From Clostridia bacterium (GTDB taxonomy: Bacteria > Bacillota > Clostridia > RGIG6154), in the NCBI GenBank assembly GCA_017410375.1, contig JAFQQW010000050.1, positions 1-64,000 on the forward strand: a stretch of DNA of 64,000 nt, written 5' to 3'. A program made the position numbers and the translations under genes. Shown here piece after piece: positions 41,583-49,612 of this stretch; positions within the stretch are counted from its first letter, which is position 1, and each line of letters starts with the position of its first letter. Below the pieces are notes generated by a model. That model worked only from the letters and a program-made list of their open reading frames with translations, searched no databases and was not told where the DNA came from.

Positions 41583-44500
41583 ATGAAAAAATTACTTTCA
41601 CTTGTTCTTGCTATAGCTTATTTGTTCAGTGTTATTGCTCCGATGAGTGTTGCAGCGGAACAAAAACTGTTTACTGATTTTGAAGCATTTGATCTGGTAG
41701 TTGGCAGGCAAGGCGGACAAGGCGAAACGCTTCGTTTCGTGGTTCGCAAAGAAAATATTCCTTTTGACGCCGCGGATAAAAATTTATTGGGACTTAAAGT
41801 GGCGGGTAGTGTGAAAATTGACGGAAAAGATGTTGCATTCAACAGTAAAATTACGGCAGTTGAAATTGCAGACTCTACCGTAACTTTTTCTGTTGCACAA
41901 ACCAATGAAGTGCCGCGTGCTGCATATGATAAAACGGCATTCAGTCTTAAAGTTTATCCGGAATTGTATATAGAAGAAGCTGTTAACGATGAACCAATAG
42001 CACAAGAAATGTCTCGTCCTGCAGCTGCACGTCCTGAAACTGAAATTGCAGTTTCTTTTAATGGTGAATGGATGCAGTTTGATGTAAATCCTGTTATTAT
42101 AAATGGCAGAACTATGGTGCCTATGCGTGCAATCTTTGAGGCGCTTGGGTGCACAGTACACTGGATGGATGAAGCACAGACAGCGGTAGGTATACGAAAC
42201 GGTAAAACTGTATTTTGCACCATAAACAGTATGGATGCTATGGTAGACGGTGTGGCAACTGTTATTGACCAACCGGCAGTTCTTTTAAACAATCGTACTA
42301 TGGTGCCGTTACGATTTGTTTCCGAAGCGTTTGGCTGTACTGTGGAATGGGAAGAAAGTACACAGTCTGTGTACATTCAGTCTGAACAGGTGCCTGCAAT
42401 TTACTATGTTGTACATGATGATTTTGAAACGCTCGGTACGTGGACAATCAAAACGGACGATAAATATTTGCAGGGGATTTCAGTAGCGGAGAACGAAGGC
42501 AAAGAATTTAAAGATTACAAACCTGCGATTGCAAAAATCCGCGTGCAGAAAAGCGGTAAATATAAACTTTGGGTTCATGCGAGAGATTACGCAAAATCGA
42601 AACCCGGTACTCGTTTCTTTAATGTTGCGATTGACGGCGAAGTGGCAAAATCTACCTTTGGTAAACACGGCACGGAAGGCTTTGCGTGGGAAGACGGAGG
42701 TGTGGTTGAACTCTCTGAAGGTGTGCACACCATATCTTTGCTTGATACATCCGGGTTTTATGCCCGTTGCAAAGGTATTCTTTTGACAGATGATTTGTCT
42801 TTTGTTGTACCCGGCGAGGAAGAACTTGAAAAAACAGTAAAACCGTTCAGTGTCGCTGATGAGAAATCGTGGACGTTTTATCCGCAGTACACAAAAGAAA
42901 TTTTTGAAGCACACAAAACAGTATCTATTGAAAACAACAACAATAAAGTTGTTTTTTATCAGGGAAATTCATCAAAGGGTGCTTTGGTGCAGTATGAAAT
43001 TTTTACTAAAAATCCGAGCACGGGTGAATGGATTTATACCAGAAAACGTAACGAGGAATCGGGTGTGTTGTTAAAATATGCAGATACTGCCTCGTTCATT
43101 TCAGGAAAAGAAGGCGGTGTTGCTGTTTCTGCAACCGTGAATGCAGACGGTGTTGACATTTCTAATAACACAACCAATTTTTATGAATGGGGACAGTCTG
43201 AATGGTTTTTCCCGTATGATTTCGAGGTTGTAACTGAAAATAAGATTAAACTGTTTTATGCTGACGGTAACCGCGCAACATTGACACAAACTTTTGAATT
43301 TGACGGACTTACCGATGATTTGAAAGTAACATCTGATGCAATATTTAAAACAGATGGTGCCTATTCCTTTGCTTTTTATGCAAATGATGGTGTAACCAAG
43401 AGCCAATATGATACAGTTACAGCACCTATTCTGTATAACAAGCACGCTGTGCCCGACAGTCCCGTTGTTTTACCCGAAGCATATATGTATACACCTATGA
43501 ACACATTGTACTTTACAGCAGATAACAATGTAAAAACACCGGGTATTGCATTGACGCAAGGTCTTGCGGTTGACCCGGAAAGTACAGTTCAGGATTTTAA
43601 TCACCCCGACAGTGCACTGTACGGCACTACATTTTATGCGCCCAATAATAAAGTTCGACCGCAACTTGTTGCACCTGTAATGGGTACTGAAAACGCGAAT
43701 TTTAAAGCAGGAGAGTGCTATACATTCTCTTACAGAGTGCTCAACCGCTTTGAATACTGGTATGATACTTTAAAGCATGTTGCTGTTGATATGTATAACT
43801 GCAATGATATCAGAACCAATTACTATGGTTCCGTAAATAATCTGATTTACAATACAACCGACTTAATGATGGATGATGCATATGGCGGTTGGGATAAAGA
43901 GTTCATGGGACATTACAATATGGAAGGGCAGAACTTTGTTTCTCATGCAAACATAATGAGTGCATATCAGAGATATTTGATGACAGAAGACGAAGAGCTT
44001 TTGGAAGCACGCGTTGTTCCTACCATTGCGTATGCACTTTCAAGAGACACTGTGCATTATGCACCTACGAACGAAAATGACGGACTTACTTTAAATTATG
44101 CAAAAAATGCACCAACACCGCTTACAAATGAGACTATTGCGGCTTACGGCGCATCTGTGTTCGGTGGTCTATATGAAATGAGCCAAGGAAGAATGCCGTA
44201 TCTGTTGGATTTTGCTTTAAACCGAAAGAAACCCAATTCGGTGTTCGATGCAGGCGCTTTTTATAAGTATACAGGAGATGAAGCGTACAAGCAGGAAATC
44301 ATAAAACAGGCAGATAACTTTATTGCAAGCTATCCCAATGCGCCTGAAAACAGGGATACCTATATGCTGAGTACATTTGTATACGGTGACTACCTAAAAA
44401 TGGTTTCTGTTACACTTGCGGCATATGAATTAACGGGTGAACAAAAATATCTTGACATTGCAGAAGAAGCGGGTAGACTTTTGATGTGCGTTGTGTGGAC

Positions 44501-46172
44501 AACCGGTTATCAGAATGATTTTGCACAAAACACATATCGTGTTGAACAGTCGAAGGTAGCAGAGCGTCCGCTTAATGTTGATGTAACCGGGCATTCGTTT
44601 TTCTGGCATGGTAAACATAAATGGCGTCTCGGCAATGTGGATGGTGAAGCAAAACCGGCACAACAGCTTATTGCAGAAGGGAAAAAATCCATCCCTTCGG
44701 AAACGGTTCCGGGGTGGTTGCCGGCTGTTACCGGTATGGGAGCTGAGCATCCTTCAACACCGGGCAACGGAGTTGCAATCACAATGAATAACTGGTTGGG
44801 GGCTATGGTTCGTCTTTCTGAATACACCGGCGATCGTTTCTTTGAAACACAAGCCAGAAATGCGATTATAGGCAGATATCAAAATTATCCAGGTTACTAT
44901 GTGAGCCGTTATATGACGCATCACATGCATGAGAATTATCCGTATGAAGGTCCGGATTTTACATCAGTTTACTGGCATCACATTCCTGTGTATTTGTCTA
45001 TGGTTGAGGATTTCTTAATCAACGAAGCGTGGGCAAAATCAAACAGAAATATTGATTTTCCCGCGCTCTATCAGAAAGGATACGCATACTTTTATTCCTA
45101 TCAATTCGGTCAGGCGCCCGGTAAATTCTATACAGAGGATGATGTATGGCTTTGGCTGAAAGAAGGTGTGGTTGAACCTGATAATATCAATATTGATTAT
45201 ATTACTGCAAGAAAAGATGGCGTGCTTTGCATTGCGCTTATGAACGAAGATAATGCCGAAGTTAGCACTACTGTTAAATTGGGTAAAGAAGTTGGTGAAA
45301 ATATCAACACAACGGCAGTTCTTTTGGATGCAGACGGAAATGCATCTGAAATTTCTGTTGTAAACAGTCAGTTTACTGTAAATGTTCCGTCTAAAGGTAT
45401 TAAGAGTGTAATCATCAAAGGGGTAGATTCTGTTAAAAAACCGGCTTTTGCGAAAGAGTATGTTTACTCTACACAGATAGGACAAACAGTGTCTGCACAT
45501 ACCAATGGTTATGGATATGTAATCCAACCTACTGCGGATAAATACTGGGCATACATATATATTACCGATATGCATGAAGCGGATGCTGTTGCAACGCTTA
45601 CCTATACAGTTGACGGCAAAACCCAAACGCTTACCGATACAACACAAGGCTATGAATGGCTTGTAAAAGTTGAAAATCCTGATAGCGAATTTACATATAC
45701 TGTAGATGTAATAAAGGGCGATGGTACAAAAGTAAGCTACGGTGGCGGCACACTTAAGGCTTTGGAAAGTACGGATGTCGAGGAGAAAGTAACGGTTGGG
45801 AAATCTTCTGTTCCTGTAGCAGGCACAACAGGTACTACAGCTGCGATAAATAAGCTTGTTTTCAAACCATTTGATTTTAAATATTCTACACAAGGCTCAA
45901 GCGGGACAAAGTTCCGATTCGTTTGCAGATTGGATAGTTTTCCGTTTGAAGTGACCGAAAACAGCTTAACAGGACTAAAACTTTCGGGTACATTCATTGA
46001 CGGAGATAAAAAAATTCCTTTTGAAGGATATGTTCTCGGCAATGAAATGAGAAACAACAATGCAACTGTTGTGATTATATCTGAAACAGCTGATGTTAAG
46101 GCATCCGATTACAAGACAGGTACCGACAGGAATCATGTGTTTGATTTGCAGATGCTTCCACAGCAACAATAA
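41583..46172 (+). CDS. Large secreted multidomain protein with stalk, carbohydrate-binding-like and alpha-toroid regions
   Basis: This is a 1529-residue exported protein with signal peptide MKKLLSLVLAIAYLFSVIAP (cleavage near 25). In order it has: domain X (about 28-130, FRFVxR...IPFD...LxGLKxxG pattern), a two-unit copper-amine-oxidase-like stalk (about 165-275, NGRTMVPMRAIFEALGCTV and NNRTMVPLRFVSEAFGCTV), and a beta-sandwich resembling a carbohydrate-binding module (about 280-405). Then come a long unassigned beta-rich part, a helical region about 770-1200 that looks like an alpha/alpha toroid of glycosidases or lyases (GASVFGGLYEMSQGRMPYL, HHMHENYPYEG), and a second copy of domain X at the C-terminus (about 1430-1525). 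No enzyme family is assigned. It lies between the FAD oxidoreductase and GH27 genes, 13 bases before the latter. Confidence 0.75.
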   Translation: MKKLLSLVLAIAYLFSVIAPMSVAAEQKLFTDFEAFDLVVGRQGGQGETLRFVVRKENIPFDAADKNLLGLKVAGSVKIDGKDVAFNSKITAVEIADSTVTFSVAQTNEVPRAAYDKTAFSLKVYPELYIEEAVNDEPIAQEMSRPAAARPETEIAVSFNGEWMQFDVNPVIINGRTMVPMRAIFEALGCTVHWMDEAQTAVGIRNGKTVFCTINSMDAMVDGVATVIDQPAVLLNNRTMVPLRFVSEAFGCTVEWEESTQSVYIQSEQVPAIYYVVHDDFETLGTWTIKTDDKYLQGISVAENEGKEFKDYKPAIAKIRVQKSGKYKLWVHARDYAKSKPGTRFFNVAIDGEVAKSTFGKHGTEGFAWEDGGVVELSEGVHTISLLDTSGFYARCKGILLTDDLSFVVPGEEELEKTVKPFSVADEKSWTFYPQYTKEIFEAHKTVSIENNNNKVVFYQGNSSKGALVQYEIFTKNPSTGEWIYTRKRNEESGVLLKYADTASFISGKEGGVAVSATVNADGVDISNNTTNFYEWGQSEWFFPYDFEVVTENKIKLFYADGNRATLTQTFEFDGLTDDLKVTSDAIFKTDGAYSFAFYANDGVTKSQYDTVTAPILYNKHAVPDSPVVLPEAYMYTPMNTLYFTADNNVKTPGIALTQGLAVDPESTVQDFNHPDSALYGTTFYAPNNKVRPQLVAPVMGTENANFKAGECYTFSYRVLNRFEYWYDTLKHVAVDMYNCNDIRTNYYGSVNNLIYNTTDLMMDDAYGGWDKEFMGHYNMEGQNFVSHANIMSAYQRYLMTEDEELLEARVVPTIAYALSRDTVHYAPTNENDGLTLNYAKNAPTPLTNETIAAYGASVFGGLYEMSQGRMPYLLDFALNRKKPNSVFDAGAFYKYTGDEAYKQEIIKQADNFIASYPNAPENRDTYMLSTFVYGDYLKMVSVTLAAYELTGEQKYLDIAEEAGRLLMCVVWTTGYQNDFAQNTYRVEQSKVAERPLNVDVTGHSFFWHGKHKWRLGNVDGEAKPAQQLIAEGKKSIPSETVPGWLPAVTGMGAEHPSTPGNGVAITMNNWLGAMVRLSEYTGDRFFETQARNAIIGRYQNYPGYYVSRYMTHHMHENYPYEGPDFTSVYWHHIPVYLSMVEDFLINEAWAKSNRNIDFPALYQKGYAYFYSYQFGQAPGKFYTEDDVWLWLKEGVVEPDNINIDYITARKDGVLCIALMNEDNAEVSTTVKLGKEVGENINTTAVLLDADGNASEISVVNSQFTVNVPSKGIKSVIIKGVDSVKKPAFAKEYVYSTQIGQTVSAHTNGYGYVIQPTADKYWAYIYITDMHEADAVATLTYTVDGKTQTLTDTTQGYEWLVKVENPDSEFTYTVDVIKGDGTKVSYGGGTLKALESTDVEEKVTVGKSSVPVAGTTGTTAAINKLVFKPFDFKYSTQGSSGTKFRFVCRLDSFPFEVTENSLTGLKLSGTFIDGDKKIPFEGYVLGNEMRNNNATVVIISETADVKASDYKTGTDRNHVFDLQMLPQQQ

Positions 46173-46185
46173 AGGAGAATAAGAA

Positions 46186-47319
46186 ATGTTAGCGAAAACA
46201 CCACCTATGGGTTGGAACACATGGAATACTTTTGCAAATAATATAAACGAGCAGTTGATTAGAGAAACGGCAGACCTTTTTGTTGAGTTTGGATATAAGG
46301 ATTGCGGTTATGAGTATATCGTTATTGATGACTGCTGGGCTGAAAAACAGCGTGACGAAAACGGGCTTTTGGTTCCTGATAAAGAGAAATTCCCAAACGG
46401 CATCAAAGCTGTATGTGATTATGTACACAGCAAGGGTTTGAAGTTTGGTATCTATTCTTGTGCAGGTATTCGTACCTGTGCAGATTATCCGGGAAGTTTC
46501 GGACATGAATTTTCAGATGCAAAACAGTTTGCTGAATGGGAAGTTGATTTTCTGAAATATGATTATTGCAATGTTCCGGGATATATTAATGCCGAAATTG
46601 CTTATGCAACTATGAGCATGGCTCTTAAAGCTTCAGGAAGAGAAATTCTTTTTTCTGCCTGTAATCATGGCAAAGAAAATCCTTGGAACTGGATGCGTTC
46701 GATAGGTGCACACATGTACCGTTCAACACGGGATATTTTGGACAATTTTGTTTCGTATCATGATATTGCTGAAAGTCAGATTGATAAGCTTTCCATGTCC
46801 TCAACAGGTTGCTGGAATGATTTGGATATGCTGATTGTTGGTATGCATGGCAAAGGGCATGTTGGTATTGAAGATGGGTGTACTGAGGAGGAATATAAAA
46901 CACATTTTGCTCTATGGTGCCTGTTTAATACGCCTTTAATGATTGGCGGAGATATTCGTGCATTAAGTGAAAATTATAAGAAGCTCCTGCAAAACAAACA
47001 TCTTATTGCCATCAATCAAGATAAAGAGGGAAGACCGCCTTTTGATATTAACAACTCTTATTTTAATACATACGACACCAAAATTTTCTTTAAACATCTT
47101 TCGAATAATGAATTTGCAATAGGCATGTTTAATTTTTCAGAGCATGATAAAGAACTGACGGCAACATTCCATAGTGCCGGTTTGCCTTATTACACAAACA
47201 TAGGTTTTGAATTGATTGATGTTTTTTCAGGTGAAAACTTAGGTGTATATAAGGATAGTTACACCAGATATATTCCGTCTCACGGCTGTGCAGTGCTTAG
47301 GTGTAAATTTGCTGAATAA
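46186..47319 (+). CDS. Alpha-galactosidase, glycoside hydrolase family 27
   Basis: This 377-residue intracellular enzyme starts with the family's hallmark TPPMGWNTWNTFANNI and IVIDDCWAE. The nucleophile is D126 in FLKYDYCN, and the acid/base is the second Asp of WNDLDML (about D214). The C-terminal beta domain is short (about 290-377). It removes terminal alpha-1,6-galactose (or a related sugar such as arabinopyranose) from oligosaccharides. AAAGGAG precedes the ATG. It is last in the operon that starts at 40289. Confidence 0.93.
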   Translation: MLAKTPPMGWNTWNTFANNINEQLIRETADLFVEFGYKDCGYEYIVIDDCWAEKQRDENGLLVPDKEKFPNGIKAVCDYVHSKGLKFGIYSCAGIRTCADYPGSFGHEFSDAKQFAEWEVDFLKYDYCNVPGYINAEIAYATMSMALKASGREILFSACNHGKENPWNWMRSIGAHMYRSTRDILDNFVSYHDIAESQIDKLSMSSTGCWNDLDMLIVGMHGKGHVGIEDGCTEEEYKTHFALWCLFNTPLMIGGDIRALSENYKKLLQNKHLIAINQDKEGRPPFDINNSYFNTYDTKIFFKHLSNNEFAIGMFNFSEHDKELTATFHSAGLPYYTNIGFELIDVFSGENLGVYKDSYTRYIPSHGCAVLRCKFAE

Positions 47320-47730
47320 TCAACTTGAAACCATAGACATTCAAAGTTTCCGTGTAACGCGGACAGATATGTTAAACAAATTTTTAAAGTATAGAGGCGT
47401 AAAAAAGAGTGGTGCACCCCCTTTTTGATTTGCACCCTCCGGGTGAAACGATTCTTTGAATTGAACTAAATATGTTAATTCTGCATCGTTTCTTCTTTAT
47501 TTAAAGGCGTTGCCGAATCGTACAATAAAATGAATTTGTACTGAAAATGAGTATAGTTTGAATAAAAAAACAATCGAACCGGATGTGTTCGATTGTTTTT
47601 TATATTATTGGCTTTGTTTAGCGAAAAACATGCTTTATGCTTTGTTGGGTGTACGATTATTTGCGTAAGAGTGGGGGTGGACATTGTTATGTCTCACGGA
47701 ATCAAGACTTTTCTGACAATAATGATATTT
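47320..47730. other. Intergenic region without gene; terminator and C-rich units
   Basis: No coding region is supported here. Two units of a C-rich repeat (TGCACCCCC and TGCACCCTCCGGGTG, at about 47411 and 47429) match the family of the array at 55787-55857. A bidirectional terminator lies at 47564-47603. The rest is unremarkable AT-rich DNA. Confidence 0.6.
47564..47603. terminator. Bidirectional terminator
   Basis: AAAACAATCGAAC-CGGATGT-GTTCGATTGTTTT has A and T runs on its two flanks. Confidence 0.75.
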
Positions 47731-47850
47731 GAAACCGCACCTTTTAAAATGAAACCATAATTACTTAAATGAAACCGCACCTTTAAAAATGAAACCGTAT
47801 TTTTGAATTTGAAACCATACGGGTTAAAGATGAAACTTTCTATTAAAGTT
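47731..47850 (+). repeat. Direct-repeat array C, 20-bp period, six units
   Basis: Units of the type GAAACCGCACCTTTTAAAAT start at 47731, 47751, 47771, 47791, 47811 and about 47832. The first six bases, GAAACC, are kept in the first five units, and the rest of each unit varies. There are no spacers and no associated cas genes. The period equals two DNA turns, as in array A, although the sequence is unrelated. The array ends near a GC-rich hairpin (CCCCACC-ATAT-CGGTGGGG, about 47873-47892). Confidence 0.75.
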
Positions 47851-47907
47851 GTGGTCTTTACCCAAACGAAAAGCCCCACCATATCGGTGGGGTTGTTCGT
47901 TTGTTAA

Positions 47908-48045
47908 GAAAAGAAGGATTCGAACCTTGAGAAGGCACGAGGCGAGAAACAAAACAGTCCAGTGGACTGTTTTGGCGACGAGTGTTGCGCAGACGGGTAC
48001 TGCGAGCAAAGCGGAGCGGTCGTCAAGCAGAGCAGATGCGAAGCA
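47908..48045. repeat. 138-bp perfect repeat, copy 1 (of 55888-56025)
   Basis: All 138 bases are identical to 55888-56025. The repeat is GC-richer than its surroundings. It opens with GGATTCGAACC, the reverse complement of a tRNA T-arm, holds the near-perfect palindrome AAAACAGTCC-AG-TGGACTGTTTT, and then a run of AGC-rich sequence. Both strands are open in some frames, but no start or ribosome binding site supports a gene. Such identity in non-coding DNA means recent copying. Confidence 0.9.
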
Positions 48046-48051
48046 TATGCC

Positions 48052-48069
48052 ATCCTGTCGAGTGCGCCA
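48052..48069 (+). repeat. Duplicated 3' end of tRNA-Arg (att-like)
   Basis: ATCCTGTCGAGTGCGCCA is an exact 18-base copy of the end of the tRNA-Arg gene (38715-38732), in the same orientation and 9.3 kb away. Duplicated tRNA 3' ends are typical of attL/attR pairs made by tyrosine recombinases. No integrase gene lies between the copies, so if this is an island the integrase has been lost. Confidence 0.7.
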
Positions 48070-48074
48070 TAACG

Positions 48075-48256
48075 GAATACTCACTTTGATAGAAAGTGGG
48101 TATTCTTTTTTTTGCTCAAAATTCCTTTATTTCAAGGGATTTGTGGCACTTTCAATGATTTTAAAACGGTGCAAACTGAGCTGGATTCGTTGCTTTTTCC
48201 ATTCCGGTTTACAAAAACAGACACACACTCTTCAGCACACTTCAAATTTATGGAGA
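48075..48256. repeat. Hairpin repeat plus flank, copy 2 (of 39231-39412)
   Basis: The hairpin GAATACTCACTTT-GATAG-AAAGTGGGTATTC (48075-48105) with an eight-T run is followed by about 150 bases resembling the flank at 39262-39412. The copy begins 6 bases after the duplicated tRNA end. Confidence 0.7.
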
Positions 48257-48379
48257 TATTATTGAAGGGTGTTTTGCTTTAGAAAAATTAATTAGCTGTT
48301 GAAATACTAATAAAAATATGGTAAAATTAAATTGAAATCTATACTATGAGACGAGATATTAGCGGTAAAACAAAAAAAC

Positions 48380-48408
48380 TTTACTTTTTAAATGAAGTTT
48401 GTTATAAT
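48380..48408 (+). promoter_or_regulatory. Promoter of the LacI-type gene
   Basis: TTTACT (48380-48385) and TATAAT (48403-48408) are spaced by 17 bases. The promoter at 53578 has the same TTTACTTTT beginning and an A/T-rich spacer. Confidence 0.65.
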
Positions 48409-48440
48409 ACTATAAAAGAAAATTTTTAGAAGGGGAAGCT

Positions 48441-49463
48441 ATGGTACAAAAGCTGACAATAAAACAAATTGCTGATATGGTGGGGGTGTCGGTTGCCGCT
48501 GTTTCGTACGCTTTAAATGGGAAAAAAGGCATCAGTGACGAAACTCGCGAACGGATACTTGATGTTGTTAATAATACTAATTATACTCCGAATGTTAATT
48601 CGAGAAGGTTAATTCTGCAACGTAGTTTCAATATCTTGCTTGTGATTGACTCTGAAGATTCTCCGTTTAATAATTTCTTTTATGTGGAAGTTATAAATTC
48701 TATTGTTGAGCATTGTACTGCTGCCGGGTATAATACTGTATTAGTAAAGTTGACAGATGACTTTGACTCATCAATATTGAAAAATACGCTCCTACAGCAC
48801 AATGCTGACGGAATTATATTTTTATGTGATATCAGTGATGAGCTTCGGGGAAATATCAGCAAATTGGGAGCACCTTTTGTCGTTGTCGATTCGCAAAGAA
48901 AGGAACCACCTTATCCCAGTGTTTATGCTGATTACTCTAAAGCATCATATTGTGCGGTAAAGTATCTGATAGAAAGCGGACATAAGAATGTAGCTATGCT
49001 TGATTCAGGAGATGTTCCGGAATATTTCATGTGTACACTTGAAGGCTACAAGCAAGCATTGTCAGAAAGTGGTATTGCATTTAATTCTGATTGGGTTAAG
49101 TCAGGGATTTCTGCAGAAACCGATATGCAAATTTTTATGGAAAAAATCACCGGAAAATCTGATGCGCCTACGGCAATATTTTGCTCGAGCGATTTTGTGG
49201 CAATTAATGTGATGAATTATCTTCAGAGGAGAGGGTATGTGTTGCCGGATGATTTTTCAGTATGCAGTATAGACGATATTGTTTTGGCGAGATATCATTT
49301 TCCCGCACTTACTACAGTTAAAATTGATAAAGTATCAATGGGTAAACTGGCTGTGGAAATGCTTGATAAAATAATCAACGAAGAAGAAACAAAGACGAGT
49401 ATTGCTATGCCTTCTTGTGAATTGATTGTCAGAGATTCCGTAAAAAAAATAGAATTACAATAA
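48441..49463 (+). CDS. LacI family transcriptional regulator
   Basis: This 340-residue repressor-type protein has an N-terminal HTH (about 5-55: TIKQIADMVGVSVAAVSYAL followed by NGKKGISDETRERIL) and a hinge at about 50-60. The periplasmic-binding-protein-like ligand domain (about 60-335) includes IFCSSDFVAINVMNYLQRRG and FSVCSIDDI. AGAAGGGGAAG precedes the ATG. It lies directly upstream of the 49613 gene, whose promoter carries a LacI-type palindrome, so it most likely represses that cluster until a sugar effector is present. Confidence 0.92.
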   Translation: MVQKLTIKQIADMVGVSVAAVSYALNGKKGISDETRERILDVVNNTNYTPNVNSRRLILQRSFNILLVIDSEDSPFNNFFYVEVINSIVEHCTAAGYNTVLVKLTDDFDSSILKNTLLQHNADGIIFLCDISDELRGNISKLGAPFVVVDSQRKEPPYPSVYADYSKASYCAVKYLIESGHKNVAMLDSGDVPEYFMCTLEGYKQALSESGIAFNSDWVKSGISAETDMQIFMEKITGKSDAPTAIFCSSDFVAINVMNYLQRRGYVLPDDFSVCSIDDIVLARYHFPALTTVKIDKVSMGKLAVEMLDKIINEEETKTSIAMPSCELIVRDSVKKIELQ

Positions 49464-49468
49464 TAAAG

Positions 49469-49511
49469 ACTTGCTTTTTGGCGCTTGAATGCCGTAAAGC
49501 AAGCCTTTTTG
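49469..49511 (+). terminator. Terminator after the LacI-type gene
   Basis: ACTTGCTTT...AAAGCAAG(C) pairs across a GGC...GCC inner stem and is followed by CCTTTTTG. Confidence 0.65.
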
Positions 49512-49536
49512 TTTTAGAAAATTTTTTAAAAAAATA

Positions 49537-49588
49537 TTGACAAACCATGGTGTTTGTGGTATCATTTAAGCGACTTAAACGATTAAGT
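49537..49588 (+). promoter_or_regulatory. Promoter and LacI-type operator
   Basis: TTGACA (49537-49542) and TATCAT (49560-49565) are spaced by 17 bases. ACTTAAAC-GATTAAGT at 49573-49588 is a 16-bp palindrome with central CG and one mismatched pair. It covers the expected transcription start. A central CG palindrome overlapping +1 is the usual form of LacI/GalR-family operators. Confidence 0.75.
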
Positions 49589-49612
49589 TAATACTTAAAT
49601 GGAGGGATTTTT

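Noticed and set aside
38733-48069. Calling the interval a prophage or an integrative conjugative element
   Set aside because: No integrase, relaxase, replication, capsid or conjugation gene is present. Only repeat-based signs of integration are seen.
47849-48265. 138-residue open frame over the 138-bp repeat (and a similar one at 55787-56050)
   Set aside because: The shared peptide comes only from the repeat. The frames start in different unrelated sequence, lack ribosome binding sites and cross a tRNA fragment or hairpins.
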